A DNA stretch of 64,000 nt. Source: Angustibacter luteus. GTDB taxonomy: Bacteria; Actinomycetota; Actinomycetes; Actinomycetales; Angustibacteraceae. Below are positions 41,870 to 51,147 of the stretch, piece after piece. Both the position numbers and the translations under genes were made by a program. The stretch is from NCBI RefSeq assembly GCF_039541115.1, contig NZ_BAABFP010000005.1, positions 790,447 through 854,446 of the forward strand. Reading direction: 5' to 3'. The stretch's first letter is position 1, and the number at the start of each line of letters is the position of its first letter. The notes beneath the pieces were generated by a model. It saw only the letters and a list, made by a program, of their open reading frames with translations, made no database searches and was not told where the DNA came from.

Positions 41870-43216
41870 CTAGATCCTCTGCGCAAGCCGATCGAGGAGC
41901 AGGATCTGCGCGATGGTCATCGCCTCGATCTCGGCCGGGTCGACGCTCTCGTCGGAGGCATGGATACGTGCACCCGCGACGTCCTCGGGCCCCCACAGGA
42001 TGAACTCGGCTCGGGGCGCGACCCCCTGCAGCGTCTTGAGCAGCGGGATGGAGCCGCCCGAACCGGCCTCGCCGACCGGCTTGCCGTAGGCGTCGGCCAG
42101 CGCAGCCCGGGCCGCTGCGTAGCCCGGACCGTCGGTGGCACAACGGAACGGCGGCGCCTCCTTGGTGCGTTCGATCGAGACCTGCGCCCCCCACGGCGCG
42201 TGGGACTCCAGGTGACGGACCAGCGCGTCCAGTTCGGCCACCGGGTCCGCACCCGGCACGATGCGCATCGAGATCTTCGCCTTGGCCTCGGGAACGAGCA
42301 CGTTCGAGGAGCCCGCGATCGACGTCATGTCCACCCCGATGGCCGACACGGAAGGCTCCGCCCACAGGGTGTCGGCGATCGACCGCTGGCCAGTCACCTG
42401 CACACCCTCCAGGAGGTCCGCACTGTCCGCGAACTCCTGCGAGGACATGTCGACGCCGTCCCAGCTGAACCGTGAGACGCCCTCGACGGCGACGTTGCCG
42501 TCGTCGTCCTGCAGGCTGGCCAGCAGGCGGGCCAGCGACATCATGGCGTCCGGAGCCGCGCCGCCGAACACCCCGGAGTGCAACGGGTGCTCGAGGGTTC
42601 GCACCGTCACGACGCAGGCGACATCACCACGCAGCGTCGTGGTCAGCACCGGTTCACCGACGCGCAGGTTCCCCATGTCGGCGATGACGAACAGGTCGAC
42701 GTCGAACAGCTCGGGGTGGCTCTCGACGAACTCCTCGAGGTTGCTGTTGGTCTCCTCCATCCCCTCGACGATCAGCCGGACGGTGCAGGGCGGCTTTCCG
42801 TCGAAGGCGCGGAGCATCCCGAGGTGCATGGCCAGACCGCCCTTGTCGTCGGCGACCCCGCGGCCGTAGATCCGCCCGTCGTCCTTGCGGGTCGGCGTCC
42901 ACGGGTCGCTCGTCCAGCCCTGCGCCATCGGCGCCGGCTGGACGTCGTAGTGCGCGTACAGCATGACGACCGGCGAGCCAGGCGGACCAGCGATCTCGCC
43001 GTACACGGGCCGGTACCCGTCGGGGACATCCATCAGCTGGGCGTTGGCGAATCCCGCGCCCCGGAACAGCTCGAGCGTGCGCTGGGCCATCTCCTCCACC
43101 GGCTCGGGCGGGTAACCGGGGAAGGCGACGGACGGCACCCCGACCAAGGACATGAGGTCTGCCATCACTTCTGGCATCAGGTCAGCGGTACGAGCCCTGG
43201 CTTCCTGGATGTCCAT
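41870..43216 (-). CDS. M20-family dipeptidase (CNDP-like)
   Basis: A 448-residue zinc peptidase. The active-site residues are in order: His89 and Asp91 (YAHYDVQP), Asp123 (GRGVADDKGG), the catalytic base Glu154-Glu155 (EGMEET), an Asp in VIADMGN and a His in RIHASDE near the C-terminus. A lid domain lies at about 200-330. It hydrolyses dipeptides such as beta-alanyl or gamma-linked species. GGGGGA precedes the ATG. It follows a Dcu-like carrier by 14 bases, so uptake and cleavage may be linked. Confidence 0.9.
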   Translation of the reverse strand: MDIQEARARTADLMPEVMADLMSLVGVPSVAFPGYPPEPVEEMAQRTLELFRGAGFANAQLMDVPDGYRPVYGEIAGPPGSPVVMLYAHYDVQPAPMAQGWTSDPWTPTRKDDGRIYGRGVADDKGGLAMHLGMLRAFDGKPPCTVRLIVEGMEETNSNLEEFVESHPELFDVDLFVIADMGNLRVGEPVLTTTLRGDVACVVTVRTLEHPLHSGVFGGAAPDAMMSLARLLASLQDDDGNVAVEGVSRFSWDGVDMSSQEFADSADLLEGVQVTGQRSIADTLWAEPSVSAIGVDMTSIAGSSNVLVPEAKAKISMRIVPGADPVAELDALVRHLESHAPWGAQVSIERTKEAPPFRCATDGPGYAAARAALADAYGKPVGEAGSGGSIPLLKTLQGVAPRAEFILWGPEDVAGARIHASDESVDPAEIEAMTIAQILLLDRLAQRI

Positions 43217-43230
43217 GTCTCCCCCTCAGA

Positions 43231-44649
43231 TCACTTCACAACAGCCGCGATGGCCAGGCCGACTGCGACCACGCTCACCCAAGAGACCAGCATTGGGATG
43301 GTGAAGGAGTGCCAGACCGGTACCTGGCTCAGCTTCGTCGTCCCGGTCTTGTCGATGGCCACCGCGGCGATCTGCGAACCGTTGGCGGGGAACAACCAGA
43401 CGCCGACCAGGGACGGCCACATCGCCGTGATGATCGCCGGTGACATGCCGGCGGCCAGTGCGATCGGGACGAGCGTGCGGGTGGTGGCGGACTGGCTGGT
43501 GGTCAGGCCGCAGACCAGGAACAGCGCGACCGCGAGGAACAGCGGGTGATCCTTCACCACCGACCCCATCCAGTCGATGATCTGCGGGTTTCCCGCGATG
43601 AAGGTGTCGGCCATCCACGCGATGCCGAACAGGGCGATCGCCGCCACGATCCCGGCCGAGAGGAGCGGCTGCTCGAGTACCTTGGCCGGTGCGATCTTCC
43701 CGACCAGCAGGATGATCAACGCGACGGTGAACATCGCGAGCTCGATGACGACCGTCATGCTCAGCGGCCCGGCGTCCTCGCCCGTTCCCACGGTTGGCCG
43801 AAGGTCCTCGAACAGGCCCATGATGACGATGAAGGCGACACCGGCCAGAAAGATCAGCGCACTGGTCCGCCCGTGGGCCGCGGCTTCGGCGGTCTCTTCA
43901 GCGCTAGGCGGCTCGGCTGTTGCAACCGAACCCACTGACGTGCGCGCCGCGGCCGCCCGCGCCGCGGACTGGGTCTCGGCGGGCAGCCCCGCCATGACCT
44001 CCTCCGGCACCTCGACCTCACCCGCGGCGACCAGCCGAAGGTACTCGGGGTCGTCCTTGAGCTCGGCGCCGATCCGTTGCTGCACCAGCGAGGTGACGAT
44101 GCAGGCCACGATGGAGGCGGGGATGGTGATCATCAGGATGTCGGTCAGCGTGAAGTCGTCCGGCAGGAGCGTCAGGTAGGCCGCCATCGCCGCCGACACC
44201 GGGCTGGCGGTGATGCCGAGGGCCGAGGTCACGGTCGAGGATGCCAGCGGGCGCTCGGGCCGGATGCCGTTGCGGTAGGCCGTTTCGTTGATGACGGGGA
44301 TGAGCGCGAAGTAGATGTTCGACGTGCCGGCTCCGACAGTGAAGACGAAGGAGACCAGCGGCGCGACGAGCGTGATCCGCTTCGGGTTGGCCCGGATGAT
44401 CCGGGAGGCGATGGACACCAGCCAGTCGATGCCACCGGCTGCCTGCATGGCCGACGACGCGGTGATGACCGCGATGATGATGAAGAACGCGTCAACCGGT
44501 GGGGTTCCGGGGTCCATCTGGAAACCGAAGACCAGCACGGCCGTGCCGGCGACGCCCCACAGGCCGAGACCGATGCCCCCCATCCGCACGCCGAGGAAGA
44601 TCGCGGCGAGGACAACAAGACCTTCGAGAGCAACGACGAAGTTATCCAT
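43231..44649 (-). CDS. Dcu-type anaerobic C4-dicarboxylate carrier-like transporter
   Basis: About 472 residues with 10-12 hydrophobic helices: an N-terminal NFVVALEGLVVLAAIFLGVRMGG segment, GAGTSNIYFALIPVI (about 108-122), ITASPVSAAMAAYL, a long charged central loop (about 190-245) and C-terminal LTTSQSATTRTLVPIALAAGMSP and LFPANGSQIAAVAIDKTG. This is the DcuA/DcuB pattern, which in enterobacteria exchanges fumarate, succinate and aspartate. I chose ATG 44649; the in-frame TTG at 44664 adds five residues. Coupled by distance to an M20 dipeptidase, so a peptide or amino-acid substrate is possible here. Confidence 0.85.
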   Translation of the reverse strand: MDNFVVALEGLVVLAAIFLGVRMGGIGLGLWGVAGTAVLVFGFQMDPGTPPVDAFFIIIAVITASSAMQAAGGIDWLVSIASRIIRANPKRITLVAPLVSFVFTVGAGTSNIYFALIPVINETAYRNGIRPERPLASSTVTSALGITASPVSAAMAAYLTLLPDDFTLTDILMITIPASIVACIVTSLVQQRIGAELKDDPEYLRLVAAGEVEVPEEVMAGLPAETQSAARAAAARTSVGSVATAEPPSAEETAEAAAHGRTSALIFLAGVAFIVIMGLFEDLRPTVGTGEDAGPLSMTVVIELAMFTVALIILLVGKIAPAKVLEQPLLSAGIVAAIALFGIAWMADTFIAGNPQIIDWMGSVVKDHPLFLAVALFLVCGLTTSQSATTRTLVPIALAAGMSPAIITAMWPSLVGVWLFPANGSQIAAVAIDKTGTTKLSQVPVWHSFTIPMLVSWVSVVAVGLAIAAVVK

Positions 44650-44830
44650 GCGGTGCCGTCCCAACGCTTGTCGCAGGAAACCCGCAGCCCCACTGTGATC
44701 TCATCCAAAGGTGAAATCAAGAGGCTGGGCCCACCAAGATCAACATCGCGAGAACCGTTGACGCGACGCGTAGGCTGACCGCGATTTCCCTGGTTCGTGG
44801 CGCGGCTGAGAGAACGGATCGACTGGTGGG

Positions 44831-46333
44831 ATGGCTCAGGTGAGTGGGGCGACGGCGGGCGCGGGACGCGCCAGCGGGGTTCTCGCCGCGACGTGCCTGT
44901 CCACGTTCGTGGTGAACGCCAACACGTCCGCCGTGAGCATCCTGCTGCCCGCCATCAGCGAGGACACCGGCATGGACGTCTCGACCCTGCAATGGGCCGT
45001 GACGGGGTACTCACTCGTCGGTGCCGCGGTGATCGTGACCTCGGGCTCCCTGGGCGACGTCTTCGGGCGCAGACGCGTGTTCCAGCTCGGACTGTTGCTG
45101 TTCGTGGCGTCCTGCATCCTCATCGCCCTGTCGACCACCGGCGGCGGGGTGATCGCCGGCCGACTGATCCAGGGCGCGGCGGGCGCCACCATCCTGGCCT
45201 GCGGGCTCAGCCTTCTCTCCGTCGCCAACAGCGGACAGGCGCAGCTTCGCGCGGTCTCTCTCTGGGGCGCCGCCGCCGCTGTGGGCGCCGCGGCTGGCCC
45301 CCTGCTCGGCGGCCTCCTGGTGGACCTGACCGGCTGGCAGGGGCTGTTCTGGGTTGACGCCGGGATCGCGATCGCCTGCATCGTCCTGACGGCGGTAACC
45401 GTCTCGGAGTCGCGGGACCCGCAGCGGTCTCGCTCGATCGACTACGCGGGCACCGTTCTCGTCGCGCTGACGTTGGCACCACTCATCCTCGCGCTGAGCA
45501 AGGGCAGCGACTGGGGCTGGTTCTCGGCAGCCACGCTGGGATGCCTGGCCGTCTCCATCGCGTCGGGGTTCGCGTTCGTCGCCGTGGAGAAGCGCGTGTC
45601 CGTCCCGCTGCTCGACCTTGCGCTGCTGCGCAACCGGATCCTGGTCGGCTCGACCATCGCCATCCTCATCGGCGCCGGCACGATCAACGCGCTGATGTAC
45701 CTGCTCAGCCTGTACTTCCAGGACCCCTCCACCTTGGACTTCAGCCCGCTCGAGGCGGGTCTGGGCACCCTGCCAGCCACCGTCGGCCTCGTCGTGGTGG
45801 CACCACTGATCCCCCGCCTCGCTGCGAAGCTCGGCGGCCGTCAGGTCATCGGCGTGGGCTTCCTGGTCACCACGGTCGGGTTCGCCGCGCTTGGCCTGGT
45901 GGACTCGTCATGGAAGTACGCCGCGTTCTTGCTGCCGCTGGTCGCGGTCGCGGTGGGGATGGGCTTGTCCAACGGGCCGGCGTCGTCCGCGTCCACCGCC
46001 TGCGTCCCCGCGAACCAGGTCGGGTCCGCTTCGGGGGTATCGAACATGGCCCGTTACGTCGGCGCTGCTGTGGCAACCGCGTTGGCGGCCAGCATCTTCA
46101 GCTCGGTCATCGCCGACCGCACGGCCGAAGGCAACCCACCCGCCGACGCTCTCGCCTCGGGACTGGCGACCGCGTCCTGGGTGATGGCCGCCTTCAGCTT
46201 CGTCGGTGTGCTGATGGCCGTCGTCATCGGACGCCACCGCGCCGCGCGCGGCAGCCTGGGCGACTCCGCGGCCGCGGCGGCAGCGCACACGCACACGCTG
46301 CCGACCACGGCGACGGCCTCACCCACCGAGTAG
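44831..46333 (+). CDS. MFS transporter, DHA2 family
   Basis: A 500-residue exporter with about 14 helices. The first helix region has STFVVNANTSAVSILLPAI, then GSLGDVFGRRRVFQLG (motif A loop), GRLIQGAAGATILACGLS and GPLLGGLLVDLTGWQGLFWV (motif C). Unlike the other DHA2 gene in the window it lacks the usual acidic residue in helix 1 (Asn in place of Asp), so its coupling may differ. The C-terminus is a low-complexity Ala/Thr/His tail. It is divergent from the Dcu-like gene and convergent with the SHOCT paralogue. Confidence 0.88.
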   Translation: MAQVSGATAGAGRASGVLAATCLSTFVVNANTSAVSILLPAISEDTGMDVSTLQWAVTGYSLVGAAVIVTSGSLGDVFGRRRVFQLGLLLFVASCILIALSTTGGGVIAGRLIQGAAGATILACGLSLLSVANSGQAQLRAVSLWGAAAAVGAAAGPLLGGLLVDLTGWQGLFWVDAGIAIACIVLTAVTVSESRDPQRSRSIDYAGTVLVALTLAPLILALSKGSDWGWFSAATLGCLAVSIASGFAFVAVEKRVSVPLLDLALLRNRILVGSTIAILIGAGTINALMYLLSLYFQDPSTLDFSPLEAGLGTLPATVGLVVVAPLIPRLAAKLGGRQVIGVGFLVTTVGFAALGLVDSSWKYAAFLLPLVAVAVGMGLSNGPASSASTACVPANQVGSASGVSNMARYVGAAVATALAASIFSSVIADRTAEGNPPADALASGLATASWVMAAFSFVGVLMAVVIGRHRAARGSLGDSAAAAAAHTHTLPTTATASPTE

Positions 46334-46369
46334 AGGGCACGGCACCCGACCTACGTCGAGCGCCTGAGG

Positions 46370-46765
46370 TCAGGCGAGCGCCTTGGCCTTCAAGGCGTCG
46401 AACTCGGCCTGCGTGATGGTCCCGGCGTCGAGCAGCGCCTTGGCGCTGGCGATCTGCTCGGTCGGTCCCTGGGACGAGCTCGCCACGTGCTTGATGTACT
46501 TCTCCTGCTCCGACCGCTGCTGCGCGGCGGCCGCCGCCTGCCGCTCACTCATGCTCCTGCCGCGGGCGATCAGGTAGATCAGTGCGCCGAACCACGGCAC
46601 GAAGACGAGCAGGATGACCCAGCCCGCCTTGCCCCAGCCGCTGAGGGACTGGTCGCCGAACAGGTCCCACAGGCAGCGGAACCACACCATCAGCGCCGCG
46701 ATCCAGATGAAGAACCAGAAGCTCCACAGCAGGACCTCGCCGAAACTCGTCGTCATTGCGTCCAT
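46370..46765 (-). CDS. PLDc_N-SHOCT membrane protein (paralogue)
   Basis: A 131-residue paralogue of the protein at 2457-2834: two membrane helices (about 10-28 and 42-62) with LLVFVPWFGALIYLIARG and SMSERQAAA, then a C-terminal SHOCT domain (LLDAGTITQAEFDALKAKALA). The two C-termini are nearly superimposable. AGAGG stands seven bases before the ATG at 46765, which decides the start over the earlier in-frame ATG at 46771. It is monocistronic, convergent with the MFS gene (36-base gap). Function unknown. Confidence 0.8.
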   Translation of the reverse strand: MDAMTTSFGEVLLWSFWFFIWIAALMVWFRCLWDLFGDQSLSGWGKAGWVILLVFVPWFGALIYLIARGRSMSERQAAAAAQQRSEQEKYIKHVASSSQGPTEQIASAKALLDAGTITQAEFDALKAKALA

Positions 46766-46891
46766 GGTCATTCCTCTTTGAGTTGGACCAGGCGGCGTCC
46801 AATGAGCGTCGCCTGCACAGCGTCCCAGCACAGCCCGGCCAGATCACGCAAGACGTGGTGGCGTGTCGAGACCTACCTGCGGGGGGGGCTC

Positions 46892-46897
46892 TACAGT
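46892..46897 (+). promoter_or_regulatory. -10 element (TACAGT) of a leaderless promoter, PCD-VOC gene
   Basis: TACAGT, then GCCGGGC, then ATG: a seven-base gap. A run of eight G precedes it at 46881-46888. Confidence 0.5.
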
Positions 46898-46904
46898 GCC
46901 GGGC

Positions 46905-48080
46905 ATGACCGAGAGCGGAACGGGCTGGCGGGTAGTTGACGGTGTGACCACGACGTGGTTCGACGCGTCCTCGCTGAGCGAAGGCGCCGCCTTGGCCGGG
47001 CGCGTCGTGGAGCTGTCGGCCGACATCGTGGTCGACCTGCGGGCGACCGGCGTCCGGGTGCGCCTCGACTCGGACGAGTACGCCGATGCAGTCTCGGCAG
47101 CCGCGCGGGTTCTCGGGCTGCCCCCCAACCCGGCCGTGCTGCAGTCCCTCAGCGTCGTGGTCGAATCCGCCAACCCGCTTGGGGTGCGGCAGTTCTGGCA
47201 GGGCGTGCTCGACTACGCGCCCGGGGAGGACGGCGGGTTGACGGACCGGTTGCGTCGCGACCCCGCGATTCGTGTCCGGCAGTCGACCGAGCCCCGGCCG
47301 TTGCGAAACCGCCTCCACCTCGACGTCGTGCGACCGGCTGCGGCGGTCGAGCAGGCGAGTCCGGGTGAGGCATCAGGACCGTACGGGGTCTGTCACAGCG
47401 ACCCCGACGGCAACGAGGTCGACCTGGTCCCCGGCGCGGCACTCGGCGAGAGTGTCGGGACCGCCGACTGGCAGGCGGTGTTCAGCGCGATGGCGTGCTA
47501 CCGCATCACCTCGCCCACGCAGCAGCGTGAGCTGGCCGCCGCGGCAGCGGCACTGGCAGATGACGCTGGCTTCCCGCTGCTGGTCGACCTGCGGCCCGGG
47601 CTCGTGATCTTCGACAGCGGCAAGGACCAGGCGGACGACGACGCGCATGGCCTCGAGCTCGACTTCACCGACCTCGCGGGACGTCTCCAAGCCGCTGCCC
47701 GCGAGCTCGGAGCCACCGCCGATCCGGGGCTGCCGCGCTTCGCTCAGCTCTTCTTCGACGCTGCCGACGTCGACGCGGTGCGCGCGTTCTGGATCGCCGC
47801 ACTCGGATACGCCCAGGATCGGCGAGCCGGGGTCAGCGACATCTACGACCCGCGGCGGTTGAACCCGGTGCTGGTGTTCCAGGAGATCGACGCGTCCGAG
47901 ACCGAGCGGCGTCGGCAGCGCAACCGCATCCACGCCGAGCTCGCGGTGCCGTCGGACGTGGCGCAGGCGCGCCTCGCCACGGCGGTCGCAGCCGGTGGCC
48001 GGCTCCTTGACGAGTCGGCGGGTCGCTGGCGGATCGCCGATCCTGAAGGAAACGAGCTGGTGGTCGTCAGCGGGGCCTGA
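46905..48080 (+). CDS. pterin-dehydratase-like / tandem VOC-domain protein
   Basis: A 391-residue protein with three parts. Residues 1-75 resemble pterin-4a-carbinolamine dehydratase (GWRVVDGVTTTWF, VDLRATGVRVRLDS, YADAVSAAARVLGL), but the catalytic HHP motif is missing: the place reads SADIVVDL. Residues 80-185 and 280-391 are glyoxalase-like VOC modules (LHLDV, DPDGNEVDLV; IHAELAV, DPEGNELVVV); the region between looks like a second dehydratase-like module with VDLRPGLVIFDS. Enzymatic role unknown; perhaps resistance or metabolite repair. Leaderless start at 46905. Confidence 0.78.
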   Translation: MTESGTGWRVVDGVTTTWFDASSLSEGAALAGRVVELSADIVVDLRATGVRVRLDSDEYADAVSAAARVLGLPPNPAVLQSLSVVVESANPLGVRQFWQGVLDYAPGEDGGLTDRLRRDPAIRVRQSTEPRPLRNRLHLDVVRPAAAVEQASPGEASGPYGVCHSDPDGNEVDLVPGAALGESVGTADWQAVFSAMACYRITSPTQQRELAAAAAALADDAGFPLLVDLRPGLVIFDSGKDQADDDAHGLELDFTDLAGRLQAAARELGATADPGLPRFAQLFFDAADVDAVRAFWIAALGYAQDRRAGVSDIYDPRRLNPVLVFQEIDASETERRRQRNRIHAELAVPSDVAQARLATAVAAGGRLLDESAGRWRIADPEGNELVVVSGA

Positions 48081-48144
48081 CCTCGCGCTGCCGTCGGCCC
48101 GCGCGGTGTCCGCGGGGTGCAGGCTCTCACCTGACTCGAGCGCC

Positions 48145-48669
48145 TCAGAACCTGAAGCGGGTCAGACCTCCTGGCTCCGTTGCCAGCACGACCGTCGCAG
48201 AGCGTGGCTCGATGCGATACACGTTCCACGGCGGTGGTCCCTGGGAGGGTGCATTGAAAGGGGCGGTGATGCCGGTCTCGCTCTTGTCCAGCTCCGCCGG
48301 CCAGCCATCGTCCGCCCACGCCTGCGCGATGCGCGCCAGCACGCCCGGTTCCGTCACCTGGGCGGCGTCACCTTCGACCACGACGTCTCCCTCGGGGATC
48401 GACAAGGCGATCGAGCATCGCGGATCGCGCGTGACGTTGCGGCCCTTGCGCGTGCCCGAACCCGTCTGGAACCAGAATGCGTCGTCCAGCCACATGGCCC
48501 CGACCGCAGTCACGTGCGGGCTGCCGTCCTCGTTGAGCGTGCTCAGCCAGGTCGTTCGCGCGTTGTGCGCGTCTCGAGCCGGCGCCGCCCGCGCGGTGAG
48601 CTTGTCGGCAACCGCACCCCAGCTGACCGGCGGCAACCCCTCGGCCTCGCCCAGGTTGATGATCTCCAC
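48145..48669 (-). CDS. pyridoxamine 5'-phosphate oxidase-family protein
   Basis: A 174-residue split-barrel flavin-binding protein: THNARTTWLSTLNEDGSPHVTAVGAMWLDDAFWFQTGSGTRKGRN (in pieces near 33-78), IALSIPEGDVVVEGDA and the terminal YRIEPRSATVV. It fits the general PPOX (F420 or FMN) group rather than true PdxH. GGAGG lies seven bases before the GTG at 48669, which I prefer over the in-frame start at 48696. It is convergent with the PCD-VOC gene. Substrate unknown. Confidence 0.82.
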   Translation of the reverse strand: MEIINLGEAEGLPPVSWGAVADKLTARAAPARDAHNARTTWLSTLNEDGSPHVTAVGAMWLDDAFWFQTGSGTRKGRNVTRDPRCSIALSIPEGDVVVEGDAAQVTEPGVLARIAQAWADDGWPAELDKSETGITAPFNAPSQGPPPWNVYRIEPRSATVVLATEPGGLTRFRF

Positions 48670-49000
48670 AGCCGTCCCTCCATTCTCCGCGGACACCGTT
48701 ACACGATGGTTCGACAGAGGTCAGACCCGCCGGGACCGGCGAAGTCATCGCCCATGACCGCCTCGCTCCTGTGCATCAGAACGCGCGCCGTTCCGTGTCG
48801 GCGCTGGCGGACCGTTCTGTTTGGTGACCCTGTCGGTGCAGTCGCCCGGGGGCCCCATGACCCTGTTCAAGCCCGGACAAGCGCAGAGGAGCTGCCCGGC
48901 GGGACCAGGCTCCACGCCGCCCCGGCGCTGATACGTGGGGCGCGTTGACCGATGATGTCCTGGCCGATCCTTCTGACCGACGACGACGTAGGTGCCTGCA
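48670..49000. other. 331-base gap between PPOX and acetyltransferase genes
   Basis: Divergent promoter region. I see no hairpin, repeat or RNA gene in it, and the frames that stay open lack coding character. Confidence 0.45.
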
Positions 49001-49447
49001 ATGAGCGCGACCCGCCCCGCTCCCCGTCCCTGCACGCCGAGCGACCACGAGTGGCTCTTCCAGCTGCACGACGCGGCCCATCGCGATCTCGTGGAGCGCG
49101 CGTACGGTCCATGGGAGGACGGACAGCAGCGCGCCTTCTTCACGCCGCTGCTCGATGAGTTCGACGTCTTCCTGTTTGAGCACGAGGGCGTACCGGTCGC
49201 CTCGGTGTACTTGGGCGACCGCGACGGTGACGTGTGGATTGAGCTGGTCGAGGTCGACCCGAGGCATCAGGGCCGTGGGATCGGCACCGCCGTCCTCTCG
49301 TGGACCGTTGAGCGCGCTCACACCCAGGGCAAGGGCGTCCTCATGCAGGTCCACCGGGTCAATGCGGACGCCCGGCGGCTGTACCTGCGCGAGGGGTTCG
49401 AGCAGGTCGACCAGAACGACACCCACGACTTTCTGCGCCACCCGTGA
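49001..49447 (+). CDS. GNAT-family N-acetyltransferase
   Basis: A 148-residue acetyltransferase. The acetyl-CoA loop is DPRHQGRGIGTAVLSW (about 85-100, with the Q/RxxGxG/A motif), preceded by VWIELVEV and followed by VLMQVHRVNADARRLYLREGF, the usual C-terminal strand-helix. The acceptor amine is unknown. I chose the ATG at 49001 over the GTG nine bases earlier. It is followed after 15 bases by a HAD hydrolase gene, so the two may be co-transcribed. GC content at third positions is slightly lower from here on than in the cox region. Confidence 0.85.
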   Translation: MSATRPAPRPCTPSDHEWLFQLHDAAHRDLVERAYGPWEDGQQRAFFTPLLDEFDVFLFEHEGVPVASVYLGDRDGDVWIELVEVDPRHQGRGIGTAVLSWTVERAHTQGKGVLMQVHRVNADARRLYLREGFEQVDQNDTHDFLRHP

Positions 49448-49462
49448 CTGGGTAGGACCGGC

Positions 49463-50152
49463 ATGCTCACAGAGCACCACCACTCAGCGACAGCGTGGCT
49501 GTTCGATTTCGACGGAACGTTGACTGACTACGACACCGCTGACCGGGCCGCTGTCGAGACACTTCGGCTCCGCTACTTCGCCGACGTACCTGCCGACGAG
49601 TTCCATGCTGCATCGGTGACGGCACGAACCGCGTTCTATCGGACGTGGGCAGCTGGCGACGTCAGTCGAGGTCTCGATCAGTCCCGTGTCGCCGCTCTGT
49701 GCAACCGCTACGACCGGGCCAATCGCACCGATCAGGCGGTCGACACCTACCGCGCTGCGCTGCTGGCTGAGACACGACCAGTGCGGGGTGCTGAGGCCCT
49801 GTTCGCGCATTTGGCCTTGTCCTACCGGCTGGGCATCGTGACGAATGCCTACGACGCCGCTGCGCAGCGTGCCCGCATCGTGGCGACGGGACTCGACCGG
49901 TGGGTCGAGGTTGTGGTGGTGGCGGTTGAGGTCGGCTACTTCAAACCGGATCCCCGCATCATGGTTGCCGCCGCCGAGGGGTTCGGTGTCAGCCCTGCCG
50001 AGTGCGTCTACGTCGGGGATTCGCACGAGTTCGATGTCGCCGCTGCAGACGCGGCGGGGATGCATCCCATCTACATCGGGTCTGAGAACGGCCCGCTCGA
50101 TGCGCCGTGCTTTGCCGACGTGCAGGAGCTGCACCAGTGCCTTGGGACATGA
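49463..50152 (+). CDS. HAD-family hydrolase
   Basis: A 229-residue haloacid-dehalogenase-like phosphatase. Motif I is FDFDGTLTDYD with nucleophile Asp15 and Asp17; motif II is LGIVTNAYD; motif III Lys lies in VGYFKPDPRIM; motif IV is YVGDSHEFDVAAADAAGM. A helical cap (about 20-95) marks subclass I. Substrates are typically phosphorylated metabolites. AGGA is five to six bases before the ATG. The N-terminal HHHSATAW is a variable leader. Confidence 0.88.
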   Translation: MLTEHHHSATAWLFDFDGTLTDYDTADRAAVETLRLRYFADVPADEFHAASVTARTAFYRTWAAGDVSRGLDQSRVAALCNRYDRANRTDQAVDTYRAALLAETRPVRGAEALFAHLALSYRLGIVTNAYDAAAQRARIVATGLDRWVEVVVVAVEVGYFKPDPRIMVAAAEGFGVSPAECVYVGDSHEFDVAAADAAGMHPIYIGSENGPLDAPCFADVQELHQCLGT

Positions 50153-50274
50153 GCGCGGCCAGTCACATTCCGAGCGAACGGTCCTGCTCCAAGGATCATT
50201 GACCACCCCCTGGCGGATGCCCCGCGCACTGCCACAATCGAGTTGGGCCCCGACCCACAGTCGAGAGGATGACC

Positions 50275-51147
50275 ATGCTCAAGCTGAACAACGGCGTCGA
50301 GATGCCGCCGATCGGCCTCGGCGTCTTCCAGACCCCACCGGAGGAGACGCGAGCCGCCGTGGAGGCGGCGCTCCAGACGGGCTATCGCCACATCGACACG
50401 GCAGCGGCATACGGCAACGAGCGTCAGGTCGGCGAAGCCATCCACAAGTCCGGCGTTGCTCGCGACGAGGTCTTCATCGAGACCAAGATCTGGATCAGCG
50501 ACTACGGCTACGGGCAGACCCTCCACGGCTTCGACAAGAGCGCCGCCAAGCTCGGCGTCGACCAGATCGACCTGCTGATCCTGCACCAAGCACTGCCCTC
50601 CGACTTCGACAAGACCCTCGAGGCGTACCGGGCGCTGGAGACACTGCTCGCAGACGGCAAGGTCCGCGCGATCGGGGTCAGCAACTTCATGGCCGACCAC
50701 CTCACCGCCCTGCTCGAGAAGGCGAAGGTCGTCCCAGCGGTGAACCAGCTCGAGGTCCACCCCTACTTCCAGCAGCGCGAGGTCCAGGCGTTCGGCGCCG
50801 AGCACGGCATCCTCACCCAGGCGTGGTCGCCCATCGGTGGCATCACCTTCTACCGCGACGGCAGCCACGGCAGCACCCTGGAGAACCCCCGCATCGGTGA
50901 GATCGCCGCGACGCACGGCAAGACGCCCGCCCAGGTGATGCTCCGCTGGCACCTCCAGCAAGGTCGCTCGGTCATCCCCAAGTCCACCAAGCTCCACCGC
51001 ATCGCCGAGAACTTCGACGTCTTCGACTTCGACCTCACGGCCGACGAGCTTGGCGCCATCGACGCCCTCGACACCGACCGGCGCGGCGGCCCCGAGCCAT
51101 CCGACATCACGCTGGAGAACTTCGGCCGACCCATCCCAGAAGCGTGA
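50275..51147 (+). CDS. aldo/keto reductase
   Basis: A 290-residue TIM-barrel reductase of the AKR5/AKR3-like bacterial group. The catalytic tetrad is complete: Asp41 and Tyr46 (DTAAAYGNE), Lys71 (IETKIW) and His104 (LILHQALP). The NADPH-binding end has VIPKSTKLHRIAENFDVFDF. It reduces sugar aldehydes, 2,5-diketogluconate or other carbonyls. AGAGG falls six bases before the ATG at 50275, which I prefer over the adjacent in-frame ATG at 50269. It stands alone. Confidence 0.92.
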   Translation: MLKLNNGVEMPPIGLGVFQTPPEETRAAVEAALQTGYRHIDTAAAYGNERQVGEAIHKSGVARDEVFIETKIWISDYGYGQTLHGFDKSAAKLGVDQIDLLILHQALPSDFDKTLEAYRALETLLADGKVRAIGVSNFMADHLTALLEKAKVVPAVNQLEVHPYFQQREVQAFGAEHGILTQAWSPIGGITFYRDGSHGSTLENPRIGEIAATHGKTPAQVMLRWHLQQGRSVIPKSTKLHRIAENFDVFDFDLTADELGAIDALDTDRRGGPEPSDITLENFGRPIPEA

